A DNA stretch of 64,000 nucleotides, taken from the NCBI RefSeq assembly GCF_963678635.1, contig NC_087062.1, positions 38,765,330-38,829,329 of the forward strand, given 5' to 3'. Below, piece by piece: positions 18,901-28,386 of the stretch. Positions within the stretch are counted from its first letter, which is position 1. Every line of letters starts with the position of its first letter. Under the pieces are notes generated by a model. That model had not been told where the DNA came from and ran no database searches. It was given only the letters and a program-made list of their open reading frames with translations. The DNA comes from Symsagittifera roscoffensis (Eukaryota > Xenacoelomorpha > Acoela > Convolutidae). The position numbers were made by a program, and so were the translations under genes.

Positions 18901-20046
18901 GGGTTTGTATGTTTGGTAATCCATATGTGAATATTTAGGGGCAACCGAAGGTTTAACGGTTGATTGTAAGGTTACCTGTGTTTGTGAAGGATTTGTATTT
19001 CTTGGTGTTGTTAAATTTGGGCGTATTGGTGAAATACTTTGTTGTGTAGTTGTTGTGTGTACAATTTCTTCATTTATGAAGTGTGATGGTGTCTGGATAT
19101 CTTGTTGAGTAAGATTCCTAGTTCCATTGAGGTTTTCATTGTGTATGACTGTAGAATTTAAACTATTATTTTGTGTATCGGGTAAAAATGTATTATAGTT
19201 TAATGGTGTTGCATCAATTGTTAATGGTATTACTCTTACATAATCTCTTATGTAAGATATTGTACCTATTGCTTGACTTGAGATTGATTGTGGAAAGTTT
19301 ATAAATGCGGGATGAGACCATTCGGGGTCCCAAACATAATCTGATTGTTCTGTGATAGCGGTATCATCGTTCGAATTTTGGGGTCTAAAATTTTTTCTTG
19401 CTTGTGCAATTAAATCAATATTGTGTGTGAAATAATCTATTATGAACCATGCTAAGATTTTTTGTAAATCGTGTTTGGTATGTTGTGAAACGTCGTCTTT
19501 CGTGAAATTTTCTTTAATGATGTTTAAATAACTAGAGAGTAGTGTGATTTCATGTCGTACTCTTAAATGTTTAGATGTTTCTGTCGGTGAGACATTTGTT
19601 AATGGTAGTTCATTTTCTAATATCGAAATATAACTATATATTATTGCGAAAACTTCATTGGTGAAAATGGAGTTTGCTCTTTGTGAGTTATGGTATTGGA
19701 TGCTTTTTATATATTCTGAAAAAACTTTTGAAAATTCTAAATCAAGATCGTCTGTTTGTATAGTATATGTTCTATTATTATGGTTTGGGGAAGTGAATTC
19801 TATAGAGTAGATTCCATACTGTTGTGTTATGTTGCATATATCTTTTAGATAGTGATCTATGATTTGTCTTTTGATTTTTACATCGGGGAACTCTGTTTTA
19901 CATGGGCTGATTCCGGGTCCAAATAAATTTACGAGTAAATTTTGACAAAATATGTGTTGTCCTCTATCAGTATCTGCGTCTACTATAAAAGGAAAGATTT
20001 CATCATCATCTGGAGTTTCTTCACCTGGGGTGTGCGTTGAACTCAT
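15997..20046 (-). CDS. gag: Gag-protease polyprotein, unusually long
   Basis: 1349 aa, against roughly 300-600 for typical Ty3/gypsy Gag. Residues 1-~320 are an acidic, folded-looking N-terminal region that I do not recognise. About 320-590 is Gln/Asn/Pro-rich with a duplicated QPIQQQNP motif. About 600-790 is the retrotransposon Gag capsid region (FTGTDPEYSVEDYLN ... AAQKWFSVLP ... RRLPNETIKQIAVRIETL). A CCHC zinc knuckle lies near 840 (C-x2-C-x4-H-x4-C, CNYCRRYGHSISEC). About 880-1080 is an Arg/Asn/Ser/Tyr-rich repeat tract, probably RNA-binding. The C-terminal aspartic protease has its DSGA near 1227 (FLIDSGAESNII). It builds the particle, packages RNA and processes the polyproteins. ATG lies 33 nt after the stop of the 136-aa ORF. 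The TAA at 15999-15997 marks the point where the Pol frame begins. Confidence 0.92.
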   Translation of the reverse strand: MSSTHTPGEETPDDDEIFPFIVDADTDRGQHIFCQNLLVNLFGPGISPCKTEFPDVKIKRQIIDHYLKDICNITQQYGIYSIEFTSPNHNNRTYTIQTDDLDLEFSKVFSEYIKSIQYHNSQRANSIFTNEVFAIIYSYISILENELPLTNVSPTETSKHLRVRHEITLLSSYLNIIKENFTKDDVSQHTKHDLQKILAWFIIDYFTHNIDLIAQARKNFRPQNSNDDTAITEQSDYVWDPEWSHPAFINFPQSISSQAIGTISYIRDYVRVIPLTIDATPLNYNTFLPDTQNNSLNSTVIHNENLNGTRNLTQQDIQTPSHFINEEIVHTTTTQQSISPIRPNLTTPRNTNPSQTQVTLQSTVKPSVAPKYSHMDYQTYKPMTIPSKTRKTFTRNNFADHNYNYTHPSKTNYQPQRNFNQYTKPRNWDNPTAQYNSKNFQPNPPQDRSENYPFFQQNKNKKQTPYQMDYLSSDEDFLQPDIFAPNTQEYRRQGIQKTRTNHRNFSPQSIDAQYQQPIQQQNPINIQSFQPIQQQNPMTTHSYQPSQMQNEIPLPYYLQQHEITRNQLSNFSQMPNAAESLQMTMNPYLMGGSSITSNKPLMVFTGTDPEYSVEDYLNAVTANLILNIGPEPINTPLHQNWIHRRTALIQTTLDGAAQKWFSVLPQEIKSNWKRFTQEFSKMFDSERNKQQQRVLCNEIRRLPNETIKQIAVRIETLVRKAYSLNTHDYKNTKMTEILMMTLTPQLRKIAIKKRASHPSSIREPDLDFRKLVDKLEQAEITMKLEETENLKLQYVNKIETTPTNINNIQESDTDLVEKITEILNIYEKNPNFKGKPSFKKWCNYCRRYGHSISECRQKQQDSQNKPQKYKEPNKSFYQYMKKDQNLPNKNVYSNNSSGKPLPNNTSYTRNQSPYNSSYRGRSPERRNTYNSSQNHYNRPNSRNNYSRSNSNTQRFVSRSNSQSRNNYYPNNQSRNSSYNRNRNYSYNRNRSYSNNRNQNYPTNRSRNNSYNRSNYNRPNNNYQNRSRNNSQNRHPSYNNRYRNYSQSPHRNNNNYNNSNNRHRSSTPKHQRQINQVQTNPETTSDPPGIDDTVTDTLQLNQINCTSSDSESDTENTLAVNMIKIENDYESVIYEQPFPSHIYENQTEFLQNYYTTPINSTPTTQETNAKNTTEQPNQNVKTKCLNTNHIYQNIQKEQPKEKIWTIPFLLESPRNKEFQPPDLEIDFLIDSGAESNIINIPTWNEIKTLHPKLTPLETSSKLATAQGSTLINYGKIQLFLLPTRTMEQSKILNKPFKQIFHITDIKYNIIGIPFISKYIPTINILNSKILIKDKYTKTKETSLTFFQRLK

Positions 20047-20078
20047 TTTTTCGTTCGATAACTGTTAATATGTAATTA

Positions 20079-20489
20079 TTAATGTGTCGAATTGGTTGAT
20101 TCCAATTGTATAGATGTATTGGTTTTTGTTTGTACTGTTTTTTTTATTCTTCTTTTTCCTCTTTGTGATGAATTTGAAGTTGTTTCTGAGTCAGAAAAAT
20201 ATAATTGATCGTGAAGTGGGTAATTTTTATCTATTGATTCTTTTAGTTTGTAAAGTTCGTCTAAACTGTTGGTTTCTGATTCTGAAAATGCGTTTCGATT
20301 TTTTGAAAATCTTTTTCGTGTTATTTGTCTTTGTTTAGTTATTATTTTTCTCTTTAGTGTTTGTCGTTTTGTGCGAATGTATCCAACTGTTTGTGTATGA
20401 GGTGTGATTACAAGGTCGTATTTTTTGTTGTCTATTTCACAATTGTGTAAAATGATTGTTTGCTTATTTCCTAGGTTTTTAAATGACAT
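20079..20489 (-). CDS. Small basic protein upstream of Gag
   Basis: 136 aa with an ATG start. The middle is very basic (RTKRQTLKRKIITKQRQITRKR, about residues 38-59) and resembles a nuclear-localisation or RNA-binding arginine/lysine tract, followed by acidic-serine patches (FSESETNS, YFSDSETTSNSS) that look like casein-kinase-type sites. The C-terminus is Thr/Ser/Asn-rich. The layout is reminiscent of small RNA-binding regulators of complex retroviruses, but I see no homology. It ends 33 nt before the gag ATG, so on a genomic RNA it would be translated first and gag would need leaky scanning, re-initiation or splicing. Confidence 0.6.
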   Translation of the reverse strand: MSFKNLGNKQTIILHNCEIDNKKYDLVITPHTQTVGYIRTKRQTLKRKIITKQRQITRKRFSKNRNAFSESETNSLDELYKLKESIDKNYPLHDQLYFSDSETTSNSSQRGKRRIKKTVQTKTNTSIQLESTNSTH

Positions 20490-21002
20490 AAGGTTTAGAA
20501 TGACGGATGCAAAAGGTTGTTAAATGATTTCTATTGACTTAAACTGTTAGTTCTTACGATTTTTTGGTTAGCTTAACCTGGGTCTAGTTCAGGGTTGGAG
20601 AGAAAAGTATATCGATTCCGAAGAATGATTTTTACTTTCTCGTGACTAGTATAAGCTAAGGTGTTAACTTACTTAATCTTACTTAGGGGTAGTGATTGTG
20701 TTCAAGGGTTGGAGAATAGTAAATCGATCCACAAGGTTCAGGTATAATTAGAACGCGAGTAGTTCGTTAGATACTATTTTAAACTTACTAAGTCTAAGAT
20801 TTATCCTGGGTCTGGTAAGAGGAGGGGTCAAGTGAAGGATGAATAACCGAAGTTCTTCACTGTTTATCCTAATTTGAATGATTAGTTTTGTTTAAAAATT
20901 TCTATTAGTCTTGGGTCTTTAGAAAGGGTTGGGTAGTGAATCGACGTTTGAGGTCGTTAGACACTAATTAAGTGGGTGGGGGAGAACAAAGTTGTTCTGT
21001 TT

Positions 21003-21087
21003 GATCCAAGGATAAGCCTTGATGATCAAATTTAAAATTTAATTAAGTAGAAAATGATTTAAGATCCAAGGATAAGCCTTGATGATC
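21003..21087 (-). repeat. Duplicated hairpin in the leader
   Basis: The 25-bp word GATCCAAGGATAAGCCTTG plus ATGATC occurs at 21003-21027 and again at 21063-21087, identical and 60 bp apart. Each folds as CAAGG-loop-CCTTG with flanking GATC words. Paired identical stem-loops in a retroviral-type leader are a common form for packaging or dimerisation signals; that role is inferred. Confidence 0.45.
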
Positions 21088-21417
21088 TGGTTTTAAAATT
21101 TAGTGACTTTAAGTTTTAATAAATTTTTAAATTTGTGTAAAGGAAAGATTTAGTGTTTTGATGATATTAGTGGGTTTATGATTGCTGTTATGTTTTAGGT
21201 GATGAAGCTGGAACAACAGGATGATTTATGATTACTAACCATTTATTGTCATGCTACTAATTTTTATTTTTATTTTCCAATAAATATTTTTCAAACATGT
21301 TTTGTATAATACTGCAGAATTTTAAGAAAACGATCTTAGATCTTTTTATCAATCGTTATTGTATAATATTAATTTTGTTTAGCGCCTGAAATGATTTTGA
21401 AGATTTACTTCAAGGTT

Positions 21418-21651
21418 TTATGTTTGCAAATGGAAATCTAAATTCATTGCAAGTAGTATTCGAAATATAAAAGTTTGTTCTGGCTTTTGCCGAACTATCA
21501 TATAACTATACGGCAAGTTTCTACTTTGTCGTATGTCGTCTTTGGTTCGATGTCTTCTTCCAATTCCGGGTAGTTCTATTATGGTTCGGAATATTGGCTC
21601 GGATCTATTGAGTCGGAGAGACATTTCAATTAAATTATTGTCGTATAACAT
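21418..21651 (-). CDS. Upstream ORF in the leader (77 aa)
   Basis: ATG-initiated frame 88 nt after the LTR in element sense. The composition is basic and balanced (IELPGIGRRHRTKDDIRQSR in the middle; LPYSYMIVRQKPEQTF later). It is the first ATG frame of any length on the genomic RNA. It may be a real small protein, a first exon, or a translation-control uORF. No family recognised. Confidence 0.35.
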   Translation of the reverse strand: MLYDNNLIEMSLRLNRSEPIFRTIIELPGIGRRHRTKDDIRQSRNLPYSYMIVRQKPEQTFIFRILLAMNLDFHLQT

Positions 21652-21719
21652 TTTGTAAATGTTTTTGTCTAATTTCTAATCTATTTTTGGTTAATTCTAA
21701 TCTAGTAAGGTCTTGTTCG

Positions 21720-21737
21720 AGACTTATGGTCGCACCA
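21720..21737 (-). other. Primer binding site
   Basis: In element sense TGGTGCGACCATAAGTCT starts two nucleotides after the LTR end. TGG at the start is complementary to the tRNA CCA tail. The primer tRNA would end ...GGTCGCACCA; the continuation on the plus strand (GTTCGAGAC) looks like a T-loop, supporting a tRNA match of about 18 nt or more. Which tRNA is not determined. Confidence 0.75.
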
Positions 21738-21739
21738 GA

Positions 21740-22149
21740 TGAGTTAGAACAGGGGTGTATAACTCATAGAGTAATTTCGGATAGGGTACACCGTCTGCTC
21801 GTCACGCTATCTTATTTTCGGCCGGATAGATTCGTGCAACTTCTTAGTCTAATACCGATCCTAATCTTACTCTTATACTATCTAGTCTCAGGTTGTTTAA
21901 CTAGTCTCTGCTAGGCTCAATAGATCTAGGGTATACTGGTTTATTGCGGCTGCTGAAGTGCTCGGGAGAGTCCAACTAATTTCTAAGTTAAATTCAAATC
22001 TCTCTGGTGCTGAAATTACAAGTAACTTCAGCACTTACAAATAAGTGGGTTGTTAGTTAGATGGATCATGATTGGTTAATATTAAATACTTTACATTGGT
22101 AAAACATTTAATTTATCCAATCATAAAATATAGTTTAGATCAGGTTCCA
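21740..22149 (-). repeat. 5-prime LTR of the large element
   Basis: 410 bp, direct copy of 3246-3655 with two substitutions (21748, 21751), both within 12 bp of the inner end. Contains the promoter-bearing U3 in element sense at its high-coordinate end and AATAAA at 21945-21940. Flanked outside by the AAGT duplicate at 22150-22153. Confidence 0.95.
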
Positions 22150-22153
22150 AAGT

Positions 22154-22247
22154 TTTGAAAAAGTGGCATTCTCGAATATATTTTTTGGTTTTTCGACGCT
22201 CTTGCACTAAACTGGATCAACTAGTTTTCACCTCACATTCTCATTAA
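22154..22247 (+). pseudogene. 3-prime part of the ORF split by the element
   Basis: Continues the frame that begins at 3142 once the element and one AAGT are removed: 30 codons with several basic residues (LKKWHSRIYFLVFRR) and a TAA at 22245-22247. See the entry at 3142. Confidence 0.28.
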
Positions 22248-22267
22248 CTAATTTGAGTAAAATGAGT

Positions 22268-22383
22268 AAATTAGTATTAATTTTCATTTTGGTAAAAGGA
22301 CATTCGTAACGTTCAAAACGGCTCCGCCCCCGCTTTGAACGTTACGAATGTCCTTAAGCCAAAATGAAAATTAATACTAATTT
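22268..22383. repeat. Foldback element / long perfect-stem hairpin
   Basis: Arms of 50 bp at 22268-22317 and 22334-22383 are complementary at 47 of 50 positions, separated by a 16-bp GC-rich loop (ACGGCTCCGCCCCCGC). The arms include AGGACATTCGTAACGTTCAAA. It may be a MITE-like foldback element or a strong RNA hairpin. Confidence 0.85.
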
Positions 22384-22890
22384 AAAAAAGAGTACATCAT
22401 TCCCAAAAAAATCCCCAATTTTTTCTTTCTCCCCCACATGATGCAAAGCACATAGTGATGTCCTTAGCGTCTAATGAAGTATTAAAAATAACAAATTGGG
22501 AATGATGTGTTGAAGTTTTACAATGTTTTATTCAATTTTGTGGCAAGGTGTCACTCAACATCACAATCTCGTACAAATCAAACAAATATATTTCGTATCA
22601 AAATAACTTCATTCCACTTGAGATTTAAATGAGTCGTAATCGATAGCGTCTTCTATATATGAATGTTGAATTAGGGTATGTGAAGTCTGAAGTTGAATGG
22701 ACACAGCTTCAAATACAACGGACATATCTCAGGGTCAAAACGCAGCCTTATAAACAGAACCCTACATAGCGATTTAGAAGTTCATATGCTTATTTAAATT
22801 CATCTCCCTGCATTGAGTTAATTTATGGACAGGGTGAATTGTGAATGCATGATGTTGTTTCTCGACCTGAAATTTTTTGAAAATCTTTTA
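22384..22890. other. No gene recognised
   Basis: AT-rich, no frame or repeat that I can place. Confidence 0.5.
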
Positions 22891-23022
22891 GGAGCGGTGG
22901 TGAAGTGGTTACGTCTCCACCTCTCAATAGAAAGGTCGGTTGTTCGAGGCTCACCATGATCCGTGCTGGTTGCTTGAGGGTGAGGCAACATTACCCAGCC
23001 CAAAAAAAAAATCAAAAAAAAT
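22891..23022 (+). mobile_element. tRNA-derived SINE-like element
   Basis: A-box-like TGGTGAAGTGG at 22898-22908 and B-box-like GTTCGAGGC at 22942-22950 are spaced as in tRNA genes. They are followed by a non-tRNA body (GTGCTGGTTGCTTGAGGG) and an A-rich tail at 23002-23022. This is the structure of a tRNA-derived SINE transcribed by RNA polymerase III. It does not fold into a convincing intact tRNA. Confidence 0.6.
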
Positions 23023-23349
23023 TGCAGGTTGTTCTTAAGCAGGGTTTATCCGTGGTGAGCTGTACAGCTCGTATGTTGGTCCTTTCGCCGTAGATACATG
23101 GTCTTAATTGAGCTCAAATGATGTTTAATTTTGTCTTATCTAGAAAAAATTTGTCTAGAGTTTTGTCTTATTTTGTGATTTTTTTCTAGATTAACATCAA
23201 AAAGCTGACCCGATGGATCATGTGAAGATCTTCCATCCCACTCTTTTCTGCCACTCAATTCAATGCCTAAAAATACTTACTCGCAATTAGAAATTAGCTC
23301 AGCAGTTATCAAGATCCGGGTCGAAGTTCTGGTTTTATGATCAGACGGT

Positions 23350-23439
23350 CGCCACCAAATTTTAGTATTTCCAGAGTGCCGCAACTAAAATTGGTTATTT
23401 TCAGACAACCGCGACCAAAATTGGATATTTCCAGACTTT
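23350..23439. repeat. Three 30-bp tandem units
   Basis: Units start at 23350, 23380 and 23410, each of the form CGCRACYAAAATTGGWTATTTCCAGAC with small changes. Short minisatellite with no coding role visible. Confidence 0.65.
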
Positions 23440-23726
23440 GAGGACCGAGGCAATGTGTCAATATGCGGTCAATATCTAATGCAGAACTCAAGAACAATGT
23501 TTCAATTTGGTAAATGGAGTCCAGTACGGAAATGTTATTATATCGATATATAAAATCTTGAATACACCTTTTTTATACATATTTACTGTCTCCTAATTTT
23601 TTGCGATTTTTAAATTTTAGCTGTAATGAATTGAAAGATACTTTTTTAGATGAGTTTTTGACAAAATTTCACGGTGATAAGCTCGTATAATATAAGCTCA
23701 TGATAAGTCCCATAATGATAGAATAC

Positions 23727-24290
23727 AAAACTGCTCGTATCAGGGCAAAATCTTAAGTTTTCTGACCGCGCAAAGAAAATATCTTTTTTGAAAAAAAATT
23801 ACCAATTGCGGTAATTTAGAAAAAAAAGAGAACAAATTAAACATTTTTTCAGACTTTTTAAACAAATATTCTCACATTTTTCCAAAAAAGAAATTGATGT
23901 AAATAGCGTCTAGCATCGTTTTAACAATTCCAAATAGCTTTCTTCAACCCAAAATGCAAAAAATTTTGAGACGGATTAAGTTGCCGCTCATGGTTTAAGA
24001 GAAAGAACATAACGCGCATTAGCCCATCTTTTCTTTGAAAGCCCACTATGAGGCCAAACTCTGTACTGGAGTCCTAAATTACAATTCACAGAAAACACAG
24101 TTTCGCATCGTACTGGGTGAACAAGAAAACTAAAATCTGACACAGTTTCAGGAAAGATATTGCTGCAATTTTCAACTTTTAATACGAGTTTTTTTGCAAG
24201 GAGGAACCAAAAAATGGGGCTGTCCATCATTTTTTTTGAAACAGTTGTCCTCAATTGATTGTTCCTTCTATTTTAGTAGCCACTAGATTT
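23727..24290 (-). repeat. Diverged HP repeat, reverse copy
   Basis: Starts with ACTGCTCGTATCAGGGC and keeps GACGGATTAA and AACGCGCATTAG-like words in the right order, but most other positions have changed. An old copy. Confidence 0.5.
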
Positions 24291-24482
24291 CTCAATATAA
24301 CTTTGAACTATTGATTAATGGTTTGAACTGTTTTATGATGTTAGAAAACTGTACACCATATTTGAATTTAAAAACAAAAATTATTAATTTGTGTTAGTAA
24401 AGCCCTCTCTTTGGTATCGTTCAAACTGATTTTGTCATTTTTGACTTCACTAGTCTGATTCATTTGCTGCTCCCAAGGACCA

Positions 24483-24985
24483 AACAAGATTGCTTGAATC
24501 AGTGCAAAGCCTTGAAAAATCAGACTGCCTGTGTTTGCTTTCAAAAAAACTTTTACCTTTTTCAAAAAACAACCACAAAACTCTTTAAAAGTTTTTGAGA
24601 TTGTTAAGCATCCCCCATACGCCATATATAGTACAAAGTGACTGATATCACTCCTCTTAACCTAGACTTTACGACAAATATCCAATTTCAACTAAATTGA
24701 AACAGTTTCTAAGACGGATTAAATCTCTGCTTACGTGACATTAGCGCGGAATAAATTGCACGCCAAATGTCCCAAGTTTGCAATCAATCTTTTATCAACC
24801 ATAATTTTGCGGGAAAAGATCAAACATAAATTTTTTTCTAAACTTGCACCTAACACAACAATATCTTTCAAATGGGATTAAAAAAACCTCGTCAAAATTT
24901 GCTAGTTAAAAAATCAAAAATTGTCTGGAGGAAATAACCAACTCGAGCACAAGTTTTCTGTCATTTTCTTCGAAATTCGGAACTA
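24483..24985 (-). repeat. Diverged HP repeat, reverse copy
   Basis: Full-length order retained (GAATCAGTGCAAAGCC..GACTGCC, CCCCCATACGCCATATA, TTTCTAAGACGGATTAAATC, TTAGCGCGGAATAAATTG, TTCTTCGAAATTCGGAAC), with clear divergence. Confidence 0.7.
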
Positions 24986-25152
24986 TAAGAATATTACGGG
25001 TGCACTGATGAAAGCTTGGTAGCTTATATCTTGTTTATTAAACCAATTTTTGATCGACCAGCGATATAGTGCAGAAGCGCGGAAATACAATGTGTACTCT
25101 AAGTTTCAAAAAAACTTTGCAAACTTGATGAGGTTGTCCAACAATTTAACAT

Positions 25153-25694
25153 GACTGCTCGTATCAGGCCGAAGAAGCCCTGAATGTTCCGACTGCCTTT
25201 AAGGTTTATGGAGCAGTAATAACATAAACAACATAAAAACAATAAATGAAATAAAATAAAACGAACATTTTTATTTTCTAAAATTTGAAATTTTTTCTAT
25301 AAAAATCATTCCCCCACACGCCATATAAAGTACAAAACAATAAATTTTGCTTCTAGTAACAAATCAATTGAGGCAAATAAGCTTCTTTCAACCAATTTGG
25401 AACAATTTCTAAGACGGATTAAATCTCCGCTTACGCGTTAATAGCACGAAATATATCGCGCGTTAATTGTCCCAAATTGACCAAAATGGCAATCTTTAAA
25501 CCCCCATAACTTTACGAAAAATGATCACAGGTAAAATATCCTTTCAAATTTAAGCTCAGGACAACAATACCTTGTGAATGCTATAAAAAAATTCCGTCAA
25601 AAATGGCTAGTTAAAAAGTCGAAATTTGTCTGAAGAAAAAAAAACCCACCCCGAGCACAAATATTCCGTTACTTTCGTATCGAAAGTCAGAACA
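25153..25694 (-). repeat. HP interspersed repeat, complete reverse copy
   Basis: Runs from GACTGCTCGTATCAGG to TTACTTTCGTATCGAAAGTC. Both terminal hairpin regions and the internal GCGCGTTAATTGTCCC section are present. The first hairpin carries a few extra bases (GCCGAAGAAGCCC). Confidence 0.85.
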
Positions 25695-27897
25695 AAAATA
25701 GCTATTACCTAAACAACTGCTCAAATTAACTACAAATAATGGCCTCGAGCTGCTCTCAAGAGTCGATAGCCGTAACATTCAGATTTTTTTGTGTTCGAAG
25801 ACTAGATTTAACCCCCTCAAAGCTAGCCAGAGGTAGCAAAAATTCACAACAACACGCGCAAAACATCAAAAAGATTTACATTTATCAGAAAATCATAAAA
25901 GCACATAAAAGCGCAAGCTTAGTATTTACTAAGATATTAAAATAGTAGTTTGAAGCGGCATTCTTTTTAATTTATAGTTTGACGTATGATTGAGCTAGCA
26001 AAAAATCTATTTGGAGTAAAAAAAAAGCTATTTAGAAGAGTACCCAAAAATAAGTGCGACCCAGTAGTGGATGGGGGTCGGTGTGGAGACCGCTTTTCCT
26101 GAGGGATTCATTCTACCCCCTGACTACCCAAAAGGTCCACCCTTTAGTACTATTTTAAGACCTCATTTACCAAACAGGACCTCCAAAGTGCCCTGGTGGG
26201 ACCTTTGAATAGTTATTTCCGAGTTTAGTTGTTAAATTAATTGGTTGATTTTGTTCGGAAATTCGGTTTGTCAAACTTGTCAAACATTTCCGCCTTTCAT
26301 GACTCAGAGCTTGTTCACAAACCGACCCAACCCCCCCCCCCCCCCCCCCCCCCCAAACCCTCTACCCAATTGTGGTCCGTAGGGCATCTAAAAAAGAATT
26401 TCCATTCCTATATAGAATCGAGTTACGAATCTTGATTCTAACAAGTTAATCTAGCATTTTCTCAAATCATTTCTGTCGGTCGTCGGTGGGGCTAGCTAGC
26501 AAGAACGCGCCGCGGTAATACATAGTTTCATAATACATAATTGAATTGTGATTTCTGCGATTCGCAGATGCTCTATGAAACAGTTGGATCAATTGAATTT
26601 CATAAAATCGTACTTGACTCAACTTATGGGTTAAAGCTTTATCTGAAACAGACGTTTTGCACATACGATTGAAATATGCTATATTCAAATCGAAGTCTAA
26701 TATGACTATATAATAAACGTCTCCTTTGGATGTGAGATTTTCGAAGCAACTAAATGTTATCCAACCTTCACTTAAACCACCGGATTTATTACAGGCGAAG
26801 TTCAGTGGGTTATAAAGCAAACCTAGTTTATAAATACACTAAATACAAGTTTTATGAATGGCGTTTTGCTTTGATCGGTCTCTAAACTACCCTTCTAGTT
26901 GTCACCATTTAAATATACTGCATAATAAGGCCATAAAGTCCGAAATTTACAAAGCTCAAAACATAGATACAATTTTAGATCTGAAGCTCAAAGTTCCTGC
27001 AACCCTGTAATTTAGTTGAAATTGATTTTGGGGGCAAAGGACACATGTCTAAAAATACGGCCGACTGTTTACAGTCAAAATGTCATAAGTCATGCGGAAC
27101 ACATGGGCTCCAGGTTCCAAGACCAAATGGGAGAAAAGACCCGAAAACCCAAATTGTCCGGTAACTTTCAATAAATCTGTTTACAGTCTACCAGTTTTCC
27201 GTGCTTAACTCAAGCATTTCCAGTGGGGAGAAAACATTTTTTAGAAGACAATAGCAATTTTCTCGGGATGGGGGAGGGTGGGTTGATTGGTTTTTATTTG
27301 GAAGTTTGTACTAGTATACAGAAACAGCCAAAATTTGGCGCTTTTCGAAAATTTTGGAGAGCATTGAGTTCCTCTAAAATAGGTTGATGAGATCAAATTG
27401 TAGTAACTCCTTGCTGTAAATTGTAAGTTATCAAACATTATAATCAATCAAATCTGCTCAGCAGAAATATTAAACATGCTGCAGACTGATTGCAGACATT
27501 GAAATTTTACGAATTTACGGTGATCAGATCTGATTTATGCCAACACACTTTAAAACGGGTCTCTTACTCATCATCTTGATATCAGTAAGTCTAGAAAAAT
27601 ATGCAAAGCAAGCTCAAAAAACGCAGAAATTTTTTTTTAAAAAGAAGCAGTTTATCTAATGGGTCAAAAGATCACAACAAGAACCCCTATGCCCCCGAGC
27701 GCCGAAGCTTGGAAATTATTTAGAGTTTTGGTGTGATAAATTTCTTAAGCTCAATTCACCACGAGGAATGATCATTTCATTAGGGTTACACACCACTACG
27801 TAGCAACCGCGCGAGCAGAGATAAGTTCAGTTAGAAGACAACAATTTCAGCTTCTATAAAGTGCGATTTTTGAAAAGCAAAAACTAACACAACAAGA
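25695..27897. other. 2.2 kb without a recognised gene
   Basis: Less repetitive than its surroundings. Contains a poly-C run and, on the minus strand at 26820-26467, a 117-codon frame of fairly balanced composition but without an ATG near its start. I do not call it a gene. Confidence 0.45.
26331..26354. repeat. Poly-C run of 24
   Basis: Uninterrupted 24 C on the plus strand within otherwise AT-rich DNA. Length may be unreliable, as long homopolymers are error-prone. Confidence 0.8.
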
Positions 27898-28386
27898 ATG
27901 CTCGTATCAGGTCGAAGCCCTGAATGTCCCGACTGCCTTTAAGGTCTACTGAGCATTAATAACATGAAAAAATTAAATGTAAAAAAAAAGATTTTTTTTT
28001 GTGAAAATTATCCCCCTACACACTATATAAAGAACAAGCAGATAAATTTCGCTGCTAGTAATAAATCAATTATTGCAAATAAGTTTCCGTCAACCAATTT
28101 GTAACGAGTTCCTAGACGGTCTAAATCTCCGCTTACGAGATGGACGAAAAGTATCGCGCGTTAATTGTCCCAACTTGGCCAAAATGGCAATCCTTAAACC
28201 CCCATAACTTTACGAAAAATGATCACAGGTGAAATATCTTTTCAAATTTAAGCTCATGACAACAATACCTCTTGAATGATTTTAAAAAGTTTTGTCGAAA
28301 ATGTCTAGTTAAAAAGTCGAATTTTGTCTGAAGAAAAAACAACCCGAGTACAATTAATCTGTTACTTTCGTTACAAAAGTCGGAAC
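27898..28386 (-). repeat. HP repeat, reverse copy 1 of the duplication boundary
   Basis: Left edge TGCTCGTATCAGGTCGAAGCCCTG, right edge near AAAGTCGGAACA. Its right half (from the words GTCCCAACTTGGCC on, about 28168) is nearly the same as the right half of the copy at 32907-33432; its left half is not. Confidence 0.85.

Larger units (their letters stand above)
20490..21739 (-). other. 5-prime leader of the large element
   Basis: 1.25 kb between the 5-prime LTR and the first substantial ORF, including the PBS at its upstream end. Holds a duplicated hairpin, one upstream ORF and several donor-like GTAAG words on the minus strand (near 20660-20690 and 20780). These could feed spliced subgenomic RNAs for env and the ATG-less frames. 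Confidence 0.7.
3246..22149 (-). mobile_element. Complete 18.9-kb Ty3/gypsy-type LTR element with env-like gene
   Basis: Two direct 410-bp LTRs bound the element. On the plus strand each begins TGAGTTAG and ends GGTTCCA, and both are flanked by AAGT (3242-3245 and 22150-22153), a 4-bp target duplication. All coding is on the minus strand. The domain order Gag-protease, RT, RNase H, integrase with GPY is that of Ty3/gypsy (Metaviridae). The integrase lies after RNase H, unlike Ty1/copia. LTRs differ only at 3254/21748 and 3257/21751, so insertion was recent and the frames are uninterrupted. 18.9 kb is two to three times the usual length for this group. The excess lies in a long Gag N-terminus, a long leader and 3-prime UTR, and a block of accessory frames downstream of pol. 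Confidence 0.95.

Noticed and set aside
26467..26820. 117-codon minus-strand frame
   Set aside because: Balanced composition but the first codon is TTG, no ATG near the start, no motif and no context. Kept only as a note in the gap entry.
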